From Sphaeramia orbicularis (Eukaryota > Chordata > Actinopteri > Kurtiformes > Apogonidae), in contig NC_043964.1 of the NCBI RefSeq assembly GCF_902148855.1, positions 27,763,285-27,827,284 of the forward strand: 64,000 bases of DNA. The letters run 5' to 3'. Of the stretch, positions 18,601 to 29,100 are shown piece by piece. The notes beneath the pieces were generated by a model. The model was given only the letters and a program-made list of their open reading frames with translations, ran no database searches and was not told the DNA's origin. Positions within the stretch are counted from its first letter, which is position 1. Each line of letters begins with the position of its first letter. The position numbers and the translations under genes were made by a program.

Positions 18601-20601
18601 TGTCAATCCACTCGCAGTTGCTGGTACATAACTGGAAGTTGCTGCCTCTGATTCCACTTGACATTAGCATCTGCTATTGGAGGAAAAATTTCTGACTAAA
18701 TTAGGCTGATTCCAAGTTCGATGACAGTTTCTTCATCTTATCTTGACTTACGTAACCATGTTAAAAACAAATAAACAAAAATCACACACGTGATTCAAAT
18801 GTTGCACCAGTGGATTTTTGTCATTCATTCACAATCTGAAACCTGTGCTAAAAACTGATCAGATTTACTTGGATACAAACCTCAAGCCCAAGTAGCAGAG
18901 CCCATTATAGGTGATATTCAGATAGTCTCCATACTTCACTAAAGTAGTGATATTTTGCTTTTTTAAATGGAATCATGCATTTTAAAACATTTCCCTGTGG
19001 TCTACATAAACTGTAAATGCTATGCTTGGGTCTGAATTCTTCATTAATTCAACTCCACAGGTCCATCTTCAACCCTATTTCTGAGTAATGACACCAGAAA
19101 GGTAGTTTTGAGTGCTGGCTCTTTAAATACAAATGATCCACTTCATGCCCCGCCCCCTCCAGGTTGTTGACCGTGCTTTCTGTCCTGTTCAGCCACTTGT
19201 GTTCATTAATACAACCAACAACTGAACATTTTAGGTAATTGGCTCGAAATTTTGACACTTTCAGTTTTTACTACAACCACTGCTGTAGAAGTGTTCGTTG
19301 GAAGTCTTGACCTTATATGTGCAAATTTCAAGATGTAACTAGTTATAAAACGTAACAAATTAAGCAGGAATTAAAACAGATTGTAGAAATCCGCTTGATT
19401 TTTGTGGGAATGAATATGCAGATAGCTTTGCAGCACCTGGAGGGTTCAAATTCAAACTTTATGGACAATTAGGGTCCAAATACACAAATTAATGTACCAA
19501 AGGCTAATAAAAGTGGGTTGAACAAAATATGACCCCTTTTAAAGAAGGTTCTTGAAGTTGCATTGTAGACTAGAGCTCAGTTGGATTAAGTGCTTTATAC
19601 AAGTTTGTGTGTTGTTGGTGAGTTTGCTCTCGGATCCTCATATGTTTTTAATGCTGTTTTTTTTTTTTTTTTTTTCCTTTTTCTGACTCCGATCTCCCAC
19701 AGATCCTGTTCATGAACAAAACTGACCTTTTCCAGGAGAAGATATTACACTCTGGACGACACCTGAGATTTTACCTTCCCTCTTATCAAGGTAGTAGAGG
19801 TTGGACACTGAATTTTGTGAAAATAGGTGGTGTAAGTAAATTTTATTAATGAGAATAATAAGAAACATATTTGACTGGTAACTGATGACATTTTCAGGCC
19901 ACTGAATGTTAGACTCTGATTGGAACTACATACATGTACATCATACTGATGAGATTCTCTACTTTCTACTCAAGTTCTAGCATAAAAGTTGACTTGTATG
20001 TTTGTTTTACCATGTCATATTCCTCAAGGAGTTCCTTTTATGTACCTCTGCATTATTTTGCTGGATGGGTCACTGCATTTTCTATGTCTACTGGGTAATC
20101 TGAATTCCCTCTGGCCACAGATGCTCACTCTGTGCATGTTATAGACTCTACATTCTGACCATATTGTGCTCATACATTTTTCAGGCCATTCTCTGTAAAT
20201 GAGAAACTGGTGGTGCATCATGTTTTATACAATATTTGGACTTTGGCTTATGGAAGAAATGTGTGATGGAAGCTGTCAGGTTGTTTCTACCTACATTAAT
20301 ATTTTACAAATTAAAGTGATTCATTGTGTCTGGGACTGAATGTAAACTTTCTCCTCCTTATCAAATTTAGCTTGATGGTTCTAAATGTGTTCTTTTTTCC
20401 CCTCAAACAGGAGCAGATGGTGATGTGGAAGCTGCCGCCCATCACATTACCTCTATGTTCTCGGAGTGCAACACAAACCCTGACAAACCTGTGTACCACC
20501 ACTTCACAATGGCCACAGACACCGCCAACATCCAGGTGGTCTTCCAGATGGTCATCGATCAGATCGTGAAGGAGAATCTCGCAGCTTTCCAGCTGCTGTA
20601 A
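9687..20601 (+). CDS. gnav1: Heterotrimeric G-protein alpha subunit, probable Gv class
   Basis: Nine coding exons join in frame to 361 residues: 9687-9816, 9909-10000, 10071-10163, 11400-11560, 15211-15339, 17569-17698, 17804-17875, 19703-19790 and 20411-20601. The start is fixed by an in-frame TAG at 9678. G-alpha landmarks are the P-loop at residues 44-51, switch [10 protein letters not shown] with Arg183 and Thr186, switch II DVGGQR with Gln209, NKTD at 274-277, and TMAT at 331-334 in place of TCAT. Gly2 and Cys4 suggest N-terminal lipidation. The C-terminus AAFQLL has no pertussis-type Cys at -4 and matches none of the Gs, Gi, Gq or G12 tails. I assign Gv, the fifth class kept in fishes, by elimination. 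The intron inside the P-loop glycine is as in Gi genes. The class is less sure than the family. Confidence 0.85.
10437..11310. mobile_element. Two MITE family A copies, tail to tail, in G-alpha intron 3
   Basis: A forward copy (about 10437-10958, ending GTTTGGGTCTTTATGGGTT) abuts a reverse-oriented partial copy (about 10959-11310). Both carry the family blocks GAGCCTCTGAACGTCCAAAT or its complement. They are non-coding. Confidence 0.65.
11561..15210 (+). other. Large G-alpha intron 4
   Basis: No exon or structured RNA is seen in this 3.65-kb intron. The only notable content is four copies of a GTCCAYGTGTTA motif between about 12345 and 12685. The rest is AT-rich and looks unique. Confidence 0.6.
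17880..18040. repeat. Interspersed repeat with CTCCGCCAGGAG start
   Basis: The text CCTCCGCCAGGAGATATTG, then AACTCAAAAAGTTATGGATTG and TGAAATTTTCAGG, matches a repeat common in fish genomes as I remember it. It is non-coding and lies in G-alpha intron 7. Confidence 0.45.
18941..19542 (-). mobile_element. TTAA MITE family C copy in G-alpha intron 7
   Basis: This ~600-bp block is the inverted relative of 57332-57946. Shared blocks include AAAACATTTCCCTGTGGTCTA and GCTATGCTTGGGTCTGAATT. The ends carry AGTGATATTTTGCT and the near-inverted copy ATATGACCCCTTTTAA. It is non-coding. Confidence 0.7.
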
Positions 20602-20659
20602 ACGTTACCTAATAACACTTTGAATGTCATAATACAGCACTTTCTTTTAAAACATTTTA

Positions 20660-20665
20660 AATAAA
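20660..20665 (+). terminator. G-alpha polyadenylation signal
   Basis: AATAAA lies about 60 bp after the stop codon, so the 3' UTR would be very short. Confidence 0.7.
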
Positions 20666-20773
20666 CTATTTATTGACCAAGATATGCCATGACCGGCTTC
20701 TTTATTCCTGCTGCTTTTTACCAAGTTTTTGCCCTGATGATATACAACCTGGATGTGTACATGTTTACTTTAA

Positions 20774-21302
20774 CCCATAAATACCCAAACATCCACCATC
20801 GACCAAAACCATCTACTGATCTAAACTGTTTAAAACTTGTTGATCCATTAATTATATCAATACATGTAAATAATTGGTGTAAAATGCAGTTTGTCATCTT
20901 TTCACGGTCATCAGATATGACCCATTTGGATGTTCAGAGACTGTAGTTACCGTGGAAACACTGTTATCTTCTACAACATTTATTCACCAGTAAAACCCAC
21001 GGAGTTGATTTATGACAGTGGGTGGACACTTGGTTTATGTTCAGTTAATGATATATTTTACTGAAAAAGTAATCTTCAGTTTTCTGTTTCTGATATAACC
21101 CTCAACTTTAATCTGAGCTTTTATGAACTTGTACATGAGTAAATTCAATTTAAGAAAATACACCATTTTCACTGAAAACCCCCACACACACAAATTACAG
21201 AGGATTATAGTATAAATGATGATAAATCACTTAGGAAAGGTTGAATTGAGAGGAAAAATTCATTTGGGAACTGACACAGAAGTCACACTGGGTCTTTGTG
21301 GG
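20774..21302 (-). mobile_element. TTAA MITE family A copy
   Basis: TTAA at 20770-20773 is followed by CCCATAAATACCCAAACA, and the copy runs in reverse orientation to CACTGGGTCTTTGTGGGT. The right flank has lost TTAA. It is a near full-length copy between the G-alpha and npb genes. Confidence 0.75.
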
Positions 21303-21486
21303 TCAGTCAGTTGTTCCCTCTGGTTAAAACTCATACATACACCAGATAGTGTTTTCATGCCCTTCCATCTTTGCAGGTATTATTGTACATTAGAAAAATA
21401 CTTTATAAAAGGCCTCTGCCAACTTGTCATTATATGAAACATACCAGCACTGCAAATGTATATTTACCCACTGATGGGAGGAAACG

Positions 21487-21550
21487 TTTATTTGTAATTC
21501 ATTTTGTATCCAGTAATTCCAACAATCACCTGCTGCATGAGTCATTTATT
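21487..21550 (-). terminator. Candidate npb polyadenylation signals
   Basis: On the minus strand AATAAA occurs at 21545-21550 and at 21487-21492, about 170-240 bp after the npb stop. Either could end the transcript. Confidence 0.4.
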
Positions 21551-21722
21551 AATGAAATGTACATAAATATACAATATACTTTTTAACAAGGAAAAAAAAA
21601 AAAACTGGGAAAAAAAAGATGTCTTGCAGTGCCCCCTGTGTGTGAACCTCATGCCCAGTACTTCAGTCTCATGCCTTTGGAAGTTCAGCTCCATCACCCA
21701 GAGTAGCTGTTAGCTTCACTGC

Positions 21723-23111
21723 TCAGTCTCCTGCACAGTCTGAGGAGTCCAGAGAGAGGAAGACATCTGCAGTGCACTTGAATGAAGCTTTACTTTCCTG
21801 GAAGAATTCACAGCTCTGCAGATTTGGTGTAATGTCTTTGATACAGATGGGCTGTTGAGGGAGAAAGACAGAGATAGGGTGCTGAAACTAAACAGTTTAT
21901 GGTATTTGACATCTCAACAAATACTCAAACAAGGAGATAAAGTACTGAAGTTGACATTTCTCCAATAAGACTGAATAATCTAACATCACTACAGGTTATC
22001 AGCTTCTATGATAGGATGCAACTACCAGAAGCAATACAGCAGATTTTTTTTTCTCCATACTGTAGGATTCTGTTGGGTTTCTGTAAATTGGCTTAGAGTC
22101 TGGTTTTAACCAACTCTATATATAAAGTGTCATGAGATAACTTTTTTGTTGTGATCTGGCGCTATATAAATAAAATTTGATTGAGTGATTTGATTGGTTT
22201 TCCCCTGCAAGTCGCTTTGGAAAAAAGTGTCTGCCAAATGCATAAACATAAACATACTGTACTGTTCAAAGACAACTGCAACTTTACCTGTCTACAAAAC
22301 ATACTCGTGAAGATGATGGTGATTAAGCAGTTCCACTTTTTTTTTTTTTTTTTTTAAGTAGTCAAAATTATTTTAATTCAATAAAATATACACCCTGTCT
22401 TCACTGTTGCGCATTCACGTGCAAATCCCGTGCGTAAAAACACGCACAGCTCTCCAGATCTGTTTGGTGCCAAAGATGTGCCAATCTTTCTTTCTTTCTT
22501 TCTTTCTTTCTTTTTCTTTTTTCTTTTTTTTAAGCAGTCAAAATTATTTAATTCAATACAATATACATCCTGTCTTCACTGTTGCGCATTCACGTGCAAA
22601 TCCCGTGCGTAAAAACACGTACAGCTCTCCAGATCTGTTTGGTGCCAAAGATGTGCCTATCTTTTTTTTCTTTTTTCTTTCTTTTTTTTTTTTTTTCTTT
22701 CTTAACATTTAAGGCTTTACGATTTAACACAAAGCCTACACAGAGATATCACACTTTGTGCTGAGACGCAGAGCCACTACTTCCGTGCGTAATGCGTAAT
22801 GGTAAACCCTATCCAAACTATAACGCGTGGATAAAACGCATACAACTACTGACCATTGTCTTTAGGATGAAATTGCGCGGTGTTAGTTCAGAAAAGATGC
22901 TGTTGGCCGCAGATTCCGAGCTGTCTAACGGGTCCGGTTCGGCTCTCTTCCCGTACGGTGACCTTCGGATCCCGGACAGCAAACCGGACGCTCTTCCCAC
23001 GGAGTAGTAACTTGGACCGGCCACCTGTTTGTACCATCCCTCTGTGGGACTGCAGGCGATCAGCACGGAAACAACCACGATGGGGAACATGAGTTTAGCA
23101 GGCATCTCCAT
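21723..23111 (-). CDS. npb: Preproneuropeptide B
   Basis: NPB is a secreted peptide ligand of the NPBWR receptors, acting in feeding, stress and pain circuits. Exon 1 is 22854-23111 and exon 2 is 21723-21851, joined in phase 0 (donor GTCAGT; acceptor after a pyrimidine tract); the product is 128 residues. Residues 1-25 look like a signal peptide ([10 protein letters not shown] core). The mature peptide starts at Trp26 with [18 protein letters not shown] and runs through [10 protein letters not shown] to Tyr53, followed by Gly-Lys-Arg. Exon 2 encodes the conserved tail [13 protein letters not shown]...[16 protein letters not shown]. Human NPB also adjoins PCYT2. Mammalian NPB, as I recall it, lacks the Gly-Lys-Arg. 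A second in-frame ATG two codons downstream could also serve. Confidence 0.93.
22080..22190 (+). repeat. Retroposon 3'-tail fragment in npb intron
   Basis: The text GGCGCTATATAAATAAAATT followed by TGATTGAGTGATTTGATTGG is the common 3' tail of fish LINE-type elements. Only the tail remains. Confidence 0.5.
22345..22664. repeat. Tandem duplication in npb intron
   Basis: A unit of about 175 bp occurs twice, starting near 22357 and 22532. Both hold TTCACTGTTGCGCATTCACG and CTCCAGATCTGTTTGGTGCC with few differences. Each unit ends in a T/C-rich (TTTC)n stretch. Confidence 0.85.
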
Positions 23112-23183
23112 GTTGAGTCAGTGGCTTTGGTGTGTGGATGTACGCGCTGACAGCTCGGTACTTGCATCCACATTTCCAGACTC

Positions 23184-23191
23184 TACTTATA
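23184..23191 (-). promoter_or_regulatory. npb TATA box (candidate)
   Basis: On the minus strand TATAAGTA sits about 75 bp upstream of the npb start codon within CCCTATAAGTAGAG, a fitting TATA box for a short-leader neuropeptide gene. Confidence 0.55.
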
Positions 23192-23439
23192 GGGACCCCG
23201 TGATCATCGTCAAAATGCAATTTCGTCACAAACAGCTCTGGAGTGGGTGTTAGTGCCTCACCAGTGGAAACATGTACTGGTGATTTGTGCCTGTGTTGCT
23301 TGAAAAAATTAGTTTTTTCTTTTCAGTTTGACATAAAAATTGGTTTTGGCATCAGGTTCTGTTAGAAATACTGTAAATCTATAAATCTGATATAGTACTA
23401 AGTAAGTGAGTATAATGTAGAAGATAATAATAATTTTTT

Positions 23440-24962
23440 ACTTCCTTTTGACTTCCAAATGCATTTTTTTCCCATCACTTTCAACCTTTCTTATCACCAT
23501 TTATCACAATATTATCATCTGTATTTGACATTTATCAGTGTAAATCATATATTTTCCCATATTTCATTCACTGATAACACTGGTCTACAAGGAAAATGCT
23601 TCCAGAATAAAAGTAATGAAATTTTTACCACATGAGAGTCACTGATAAAGAAAAATCAAGTAAAAAATGCTGGTTGGCTGAACTTTCCAAGATACAGCCT
23701 TGGGTCAAAATGTGAAATTCAAGAATTAACGAGAGAATGGGTTTGACTCAAAAGGAATATTTGTCTCAGAGCTACAAGATCTACTTCAAAACACTGTCTG
23801 CACATTAGAATACATTCACTTTACAGGTTCTATTTAGTGGAAGATTTATAAAACTATTATATAAATTTACAGGGTGGGGAAGCAAAATTTACAATATTTC
23901 GAGGCAGGGATTGAAAGACAGTGTATGACCAATTAGTTTATTGAAAGTCATGAGGATTTATTTGCCACAAGAAAATTTCCATAATAGAGAATGTTTTTAT
24001 TCTATGTGTCCTCCTTCTTTCTCAATAACTGCCTTCACACGCTTCCTGAAACTTGCGCAAGTGTTCCTCAAATATTGGGGTGACAACTTCTCCCATTCTT
24101 CTTTAATAGTATCTTCCAGACTTTCTCGTAATAGTTTTGCTCATAGTCATTCTCTTCTTTCCATTATAAACAGTCTTTATGGACACTCCAACTATTTTTG
24201 AAATCTCCTTTGGTGTGACGAGTGCATTCAGCAAATCACACACTCTTTGACGTTTGCTTTCCTGATTACTCATATGGGCAAAAGTTTCTGAAAAAGTATG
24301 GATAATAGTGTTAGGTATGATTATGACATCAATATATGTTTGGTTTCAAAACAATTGACGTAGTGCCTACTGAGAAAAAACAACTAAATATTCATTGTAA
24401 ATTTTGCTTCCCCACCCTGTACATAAACCGATATATATGTGTAATAACACTTAATCATATACCTTGAAAACATCAGCAAACTGGCACTTTTGTCATTTAT
24501 TTTCCAATTAATCTTATTAAAATACGTAACATTTAGCACATTTAATCTCTGAAGCAAATCATTTCTAAAAAATTGCAGACCGGTGTAATGTAGATGTTCA
24601 TAAAAGCTCAGAATAAATTCAAAGATTATATCAAAACAGAGAAAACTGAACAAAAAGTCACTTTTCCTGCCAAATATGTCATTAACTGAAAATAAAAACA
24701 AGTGTCTCATTCCACTGTCATTTGTCAAACTACATGAGTTTTATTGGTGACTCAATGTTGCAGAAGATGACAGTGTTTCCACGATCACTACGGAGCCTCT
24801 GAACGTCCAAATGTGTCATAACTGATGACACTGAAAAGATGACAAACTGCAATTAACACCAATTACTTACATGTATTGATAGGACTAGTAGTTAAGACGA
24901 TATTAAACAATGTAAATCAGGAAAACATTTTGGTTTCTGGTGGATATTTTGGTCTTTATAGG
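23440..24962 (+). mobile_element. Family A MITE split by repeat D and a mariner derivative
   Basis: About 23440-23584 matches the left part of family A and 24588-24962 its right part, ending before TTAA at 24963. Between them is a repeat (here family D) that resembles 31150-31550 in receptor gene 1, itself interrupted by the mariner derivative at 23870-24419. Confidence 0.6.
23870..24419 (-). mobile_element. Mariner-like internal deletion derivative, copy 1
   Basis: Inverted ends CAGGGTGGGGAAGCAAAATT and its complement are flanked by TA on both sides (23868-23869 and 24420-24421). On the minus strand it keeps the start of a transposase (first helix-turn-helix) joined to its C-terminus (KEEWEKLSPQYLRNTCASF, ending GGHIE). 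The join is out of frame and the catalytic core is absent. A differently deleted sister is at 43652-44199. Confidence 0.85.
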
Positions 24963-24984
24963 TTAACACTTATGACCTTTTTAA

Positions 24985-25386
24985 GCCTATAACACCAAAT
25001 GTATCATATTTGATACATTTGGTGTTATAGGGGTACATGCAATACGCAGATAATCCACCATGGGGGAGGAATTCATTCACCAGAGGGCTTTCCAGTGACA
25101 CTATAAGACTGTCATTAATAAGGAAGGAGGCAGAACTTTGCCAATTTTGAGAATGAATTACCAATTTCTTAGACATGTTTGTGTTGTATTATGTTTTTAT
25201 TTGTTCAAAAATAACAATATTTGATCATTGAGACCCGATTTATCCAATATGATACAAAACTGAAACTCATATGGAAATTGGTATTTGAAAAACATGTTTT
25301 TTTGGTTGTTCAGAAGGACTAACAGAGGCTCCAGTTTGAAATAACTGATTTTCTGTCAAAAATGTAATGGTTCAGGCCTTACAGGG
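24985..25386 (-). mobile_element. TTAA MITE family B, copy 1
   Basis: It lies between TTAA at 24981-24984 and 25387-25390. The right end GCCTTACAGGG matches the family terminus; the left end is divergent and holds a 21-bp perfect hairpin. The interior matches 35186-35643 and 44970-45413, including the GATAATCCACCA block. Confidence 0.75.
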
Positions 25387-26108
25387 TTAAAGTCAATTAT
25401 TTATTGTGGAACTACAACAAACTGTGTAATGACTCATGTATTCATGGTAACACATGTTAAAGTAAAGGCTTATAAAATAAACCTGCATGTTTCATGAGAG
25501 ACAACATCAAAAGACACTCTAGAAAACTCCTATTCTGTGTTTTTTTTCTCAGGCACAGTCACTGTTTCATGTAGTTCTGTTAAGGGACAAAAGAAAATAT
25601 GATTTTTTTTTCATAACCAAATACAAATCCTGTTGTATTTTGCACACACTGACAATGTCGACTAAATGCTTTCCCCATATTTTTCCACACCATGAAAGTA
25701 ATATTGCACATTCATTTACTGAAGTTGATCACACTGTTAGGTGGGTTTGCACGTCGACCCACTGCGTTTAACACAAGTCGTTACAGTATGCATTGATTTG
25801 AAAGTGCTGTAACCACATGAAAGCAACATGAAAATGCAAACACAGACACAAGATAGATGGGTTTTTTTGTTTTTTTTTTTCCATGCATGGACTGGCGAAG
25901 CGACAGAGTCTGTGATGTGTGTGACCTGATTGAAGCGGCTGAGAAAAAATGTTAGTCTAATCTTTCTTTTTTATTACAGGAAGTTGTTTTTACAGCCCGT
26001 ACTGTCAAGGCATATTTCTCACTCTATATTTTGAGCTGAAAACAGTCAACGTCTCTCACAGAGATTCTTTTCCAGCACCTTTATTTAGCTTGAATGTGAA
26101 GTTTTAAC

Positions 26109-29100
26109 ATGCGTGTTGGAAACAGAAACCTGACATGGACGCTGATGTTTCTGTCTGGTAAGGAAAATACTTTTACTATGAGGTAACTTTACAATAAACT
26201 TACAATCTAACCAGAAATGTTTGACCTGTCATTTCCAGGTGTTATTTGCAGTCAGTGGAAAGTGGAATATCCACAGCTAAATATCTGTGCAATGAAAGGC
26301 TCGTCTGTTGTTATTCCTTGTTCTTTTCACCATCCTGACAACCTGAGGCCAGAGAAAGTCATCTGGGGTCATGTTAAGTATCATCGAAAGAAGGCCCATC
26401 TTATTTTTGTTGGCTTTGTTAAATCAAGATTTAAGTACATTGGTGACTCATATAAGAACTGTTCTTTAAAAATACACCAAGTGGATTGTATGGATACAGG
26501 AAAATACGGCATCAAATTTATTTATAATAACACAAAGCGCTTTCCGGCTGCTACATCCAGCCCAACATTAAAAATCAAAGGTAAGTTTTTTTTTGTCTTG
26601 TCCATGTTTGTTATTTTAACCCATAAAGACCCAAACAGCCACCACTGACCAAAACCATCTACTGATCTAAACTGTTTTATACCTGTTGATCCACTTATCC
26701 TATCGATACATGTAAATATTTGGTATAAAATACAGTTTTTCATCTTTTCATGGTCATCAGATATGTCTCATTTGGATGTTCAGAGGCTCCGTAGTTACCG
26801 TGGAAACACTGTCATCTTCTACAACACTGATTCACCAGTAAAAGCCAAAAAGTTTATCAAATGACAGTGGATGAACACGTTTGGTTTATGTTCAATTAAT
26901 GATATATTCTACAGGAAAAAGACATTTTTTCTTCAGTTTTCTCTGTTTAATATTTAATTATCTTTGAATTGTCTCTGAGGTTTTGTGAATATCTACATGA
27001 TCAGTGAATTAAATATTGGAAAATACCAGATTTTCACAAAAAAAAGCTAAATACAGAGGATAATATAACAATGAATGGTGATAAATCACTTTTGAAAGGT
27101 TAAATCTAGAGGAAAAATTCACTTGGGAGCGGTCACAAATGTAGCACTGGGTCTTTAAGGGGTTAACTTCTGAGATCCCAAATAAAAAGACTGACTGTTA
27201 TTTGTTTCTTCTAGATCTGAAAGTTGAACTTAAAGGGAACAAAACCATTAAAGAAGGAGGATCTGTGAATCTGACCTGCATTAACAGCTGCGATGGAGAG
27301 GTTTCATCTGCTTTTGTTTGGTTTAAGAACGGAGAGCCCGTAAATGACGGAGCTGTGCTTTATTTAAGCAACGTGTCACATACAAGCTCCGGAAACTACA
27401 CCTGTTCTTTAAAAACACACACGAGAGCAATGTCAAGAATCGTACATATTAATGTTGAATGTAAGTACTGTGCACAAGAACAGCAAACAGAGAAACTAAT
27501 CAGCTGAAGCCTTGATTACAGCAGGTATGACAAAGTCATTTTAGTTCAGGGGCCACATTTAGCACAATATGATCTGACATGGGTTGGACTGGTAAAATAA
27601 TAACATAATGAATGTTTTAAAAAATGTCAACTTCAAAATTTTCATTATGTTTTAGAGTGAAAAAGTAAAATTACATTGAGAAAATGTTGATATCTACAAA
27701 CTGTCATTAAAAAATGTGAATAACATGAACAAACGAAAATTTATTAAGAAAAAGAAGTGCAATTTTAACAACATTCTGCCTCAGCTTATCCTTTACACAC
27801 GTACATTATAACTAACAGATCACAGTGGATCTACAAATATACAAACATTTAGTAACAAGCAGAATATTCATAAAAATTAAACTTATTTTTGTTAAGACAT
27901 TTCATGTTCTTTTTTCAGGTTATTCACATTTGTTGTGAAAGGATAGTTTGTAAATGTAAATGTTTTCATGTAATTTTACTTTTGTGATCCATCATCATTT
28001 TAATTTCTGCACTAAATCAGACACAAAGTATGAGTTGTGATTATTTATAGGTTATCATGATAGGATTTTATTGATCGGATCCATTTGAGATTGAATTGGA
28101 CTAAATTTGGCTCCTGTCAAACATGTGGCCTGGGGGCCAAAACTGGCCCACCAGATGGTCCAACCCAGCCCATGAGATGAATCTGTGTAATGTAAAAATT
28201 CCACTGAAGATATCAAAAATCTGTCATTTTAGTTTAAGGGCCATATAAAGGCTTACCAGTAAAATATTATCATAATAACCTGTAATTAATGACAACTCAA
28301 ATTTTTCCTCTTTGTTTTAGTCTAAAAAAGTGAAATTACATGAAAATGTGTAAATTTACATGCAAAAAAAATTAATAACCTGAACAAATATGAACAACTT
28401 GAAATGTGTGAAGTGCAATTTTAACAATATTCTACCTGTTATAAAATGTTTTGTACATTTATAGATCCAGTATGATACATCAGTCGTAATGCACTTGTAC
28501 AAATGATAAACTGAGGCATAATTTTGTTATAACTGCACCTACTTTTCTTTCTAATTTTTGAGTTGCTCATGGTTGTTCATGTTATTTACAATTTTTAAAG
28601 GATAGTTTGTGAAGGTAAACATTTTCATAATCTTATATTATAAAAGGGAAGTGGACTCTGTGTGTTCGTGTGTGTGTGTGTGTGTGTCTTGGACATCACA
28701 CAATATCCGTATAGAGCTGACTGCTGCAGTTTGGCACACTTATGTATTTTGGGTCAAGGAAGAAACTAGCAAAAATGGCAAGCTGATAGGACCAATATTT
28801 TGGGAGATGTTAGTTATTTTTGAATACAATAGCCTTACAATCACGGTGCTATGCCCAGAATCATCTAATCACTTTGGTGGTGACTGCTAGACAAATGCGG
28901 TACAACATGCGTGAATACACAACAAATATCCATGCTGGGGGACCGGGATGTTGCCCCTCAGGGTCAGGATGTGGATTTTAACACCCCCACCCCACCCCAC
29001 CCCCTTTTTTTTGTTTTTTTTTCACATCCCACCCTCAGTACTGACAATGACGAAATCCAGGATCTGTAATCAATGCGCTAGTGTAATTTAATGTTTTCAC

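Noticed and set aside
28609-28890. 93-residue frame in receptor 1 intron
   Set aside because: It lies inside the Helitron-like insertion and its TG array; no family resemblance was seen.
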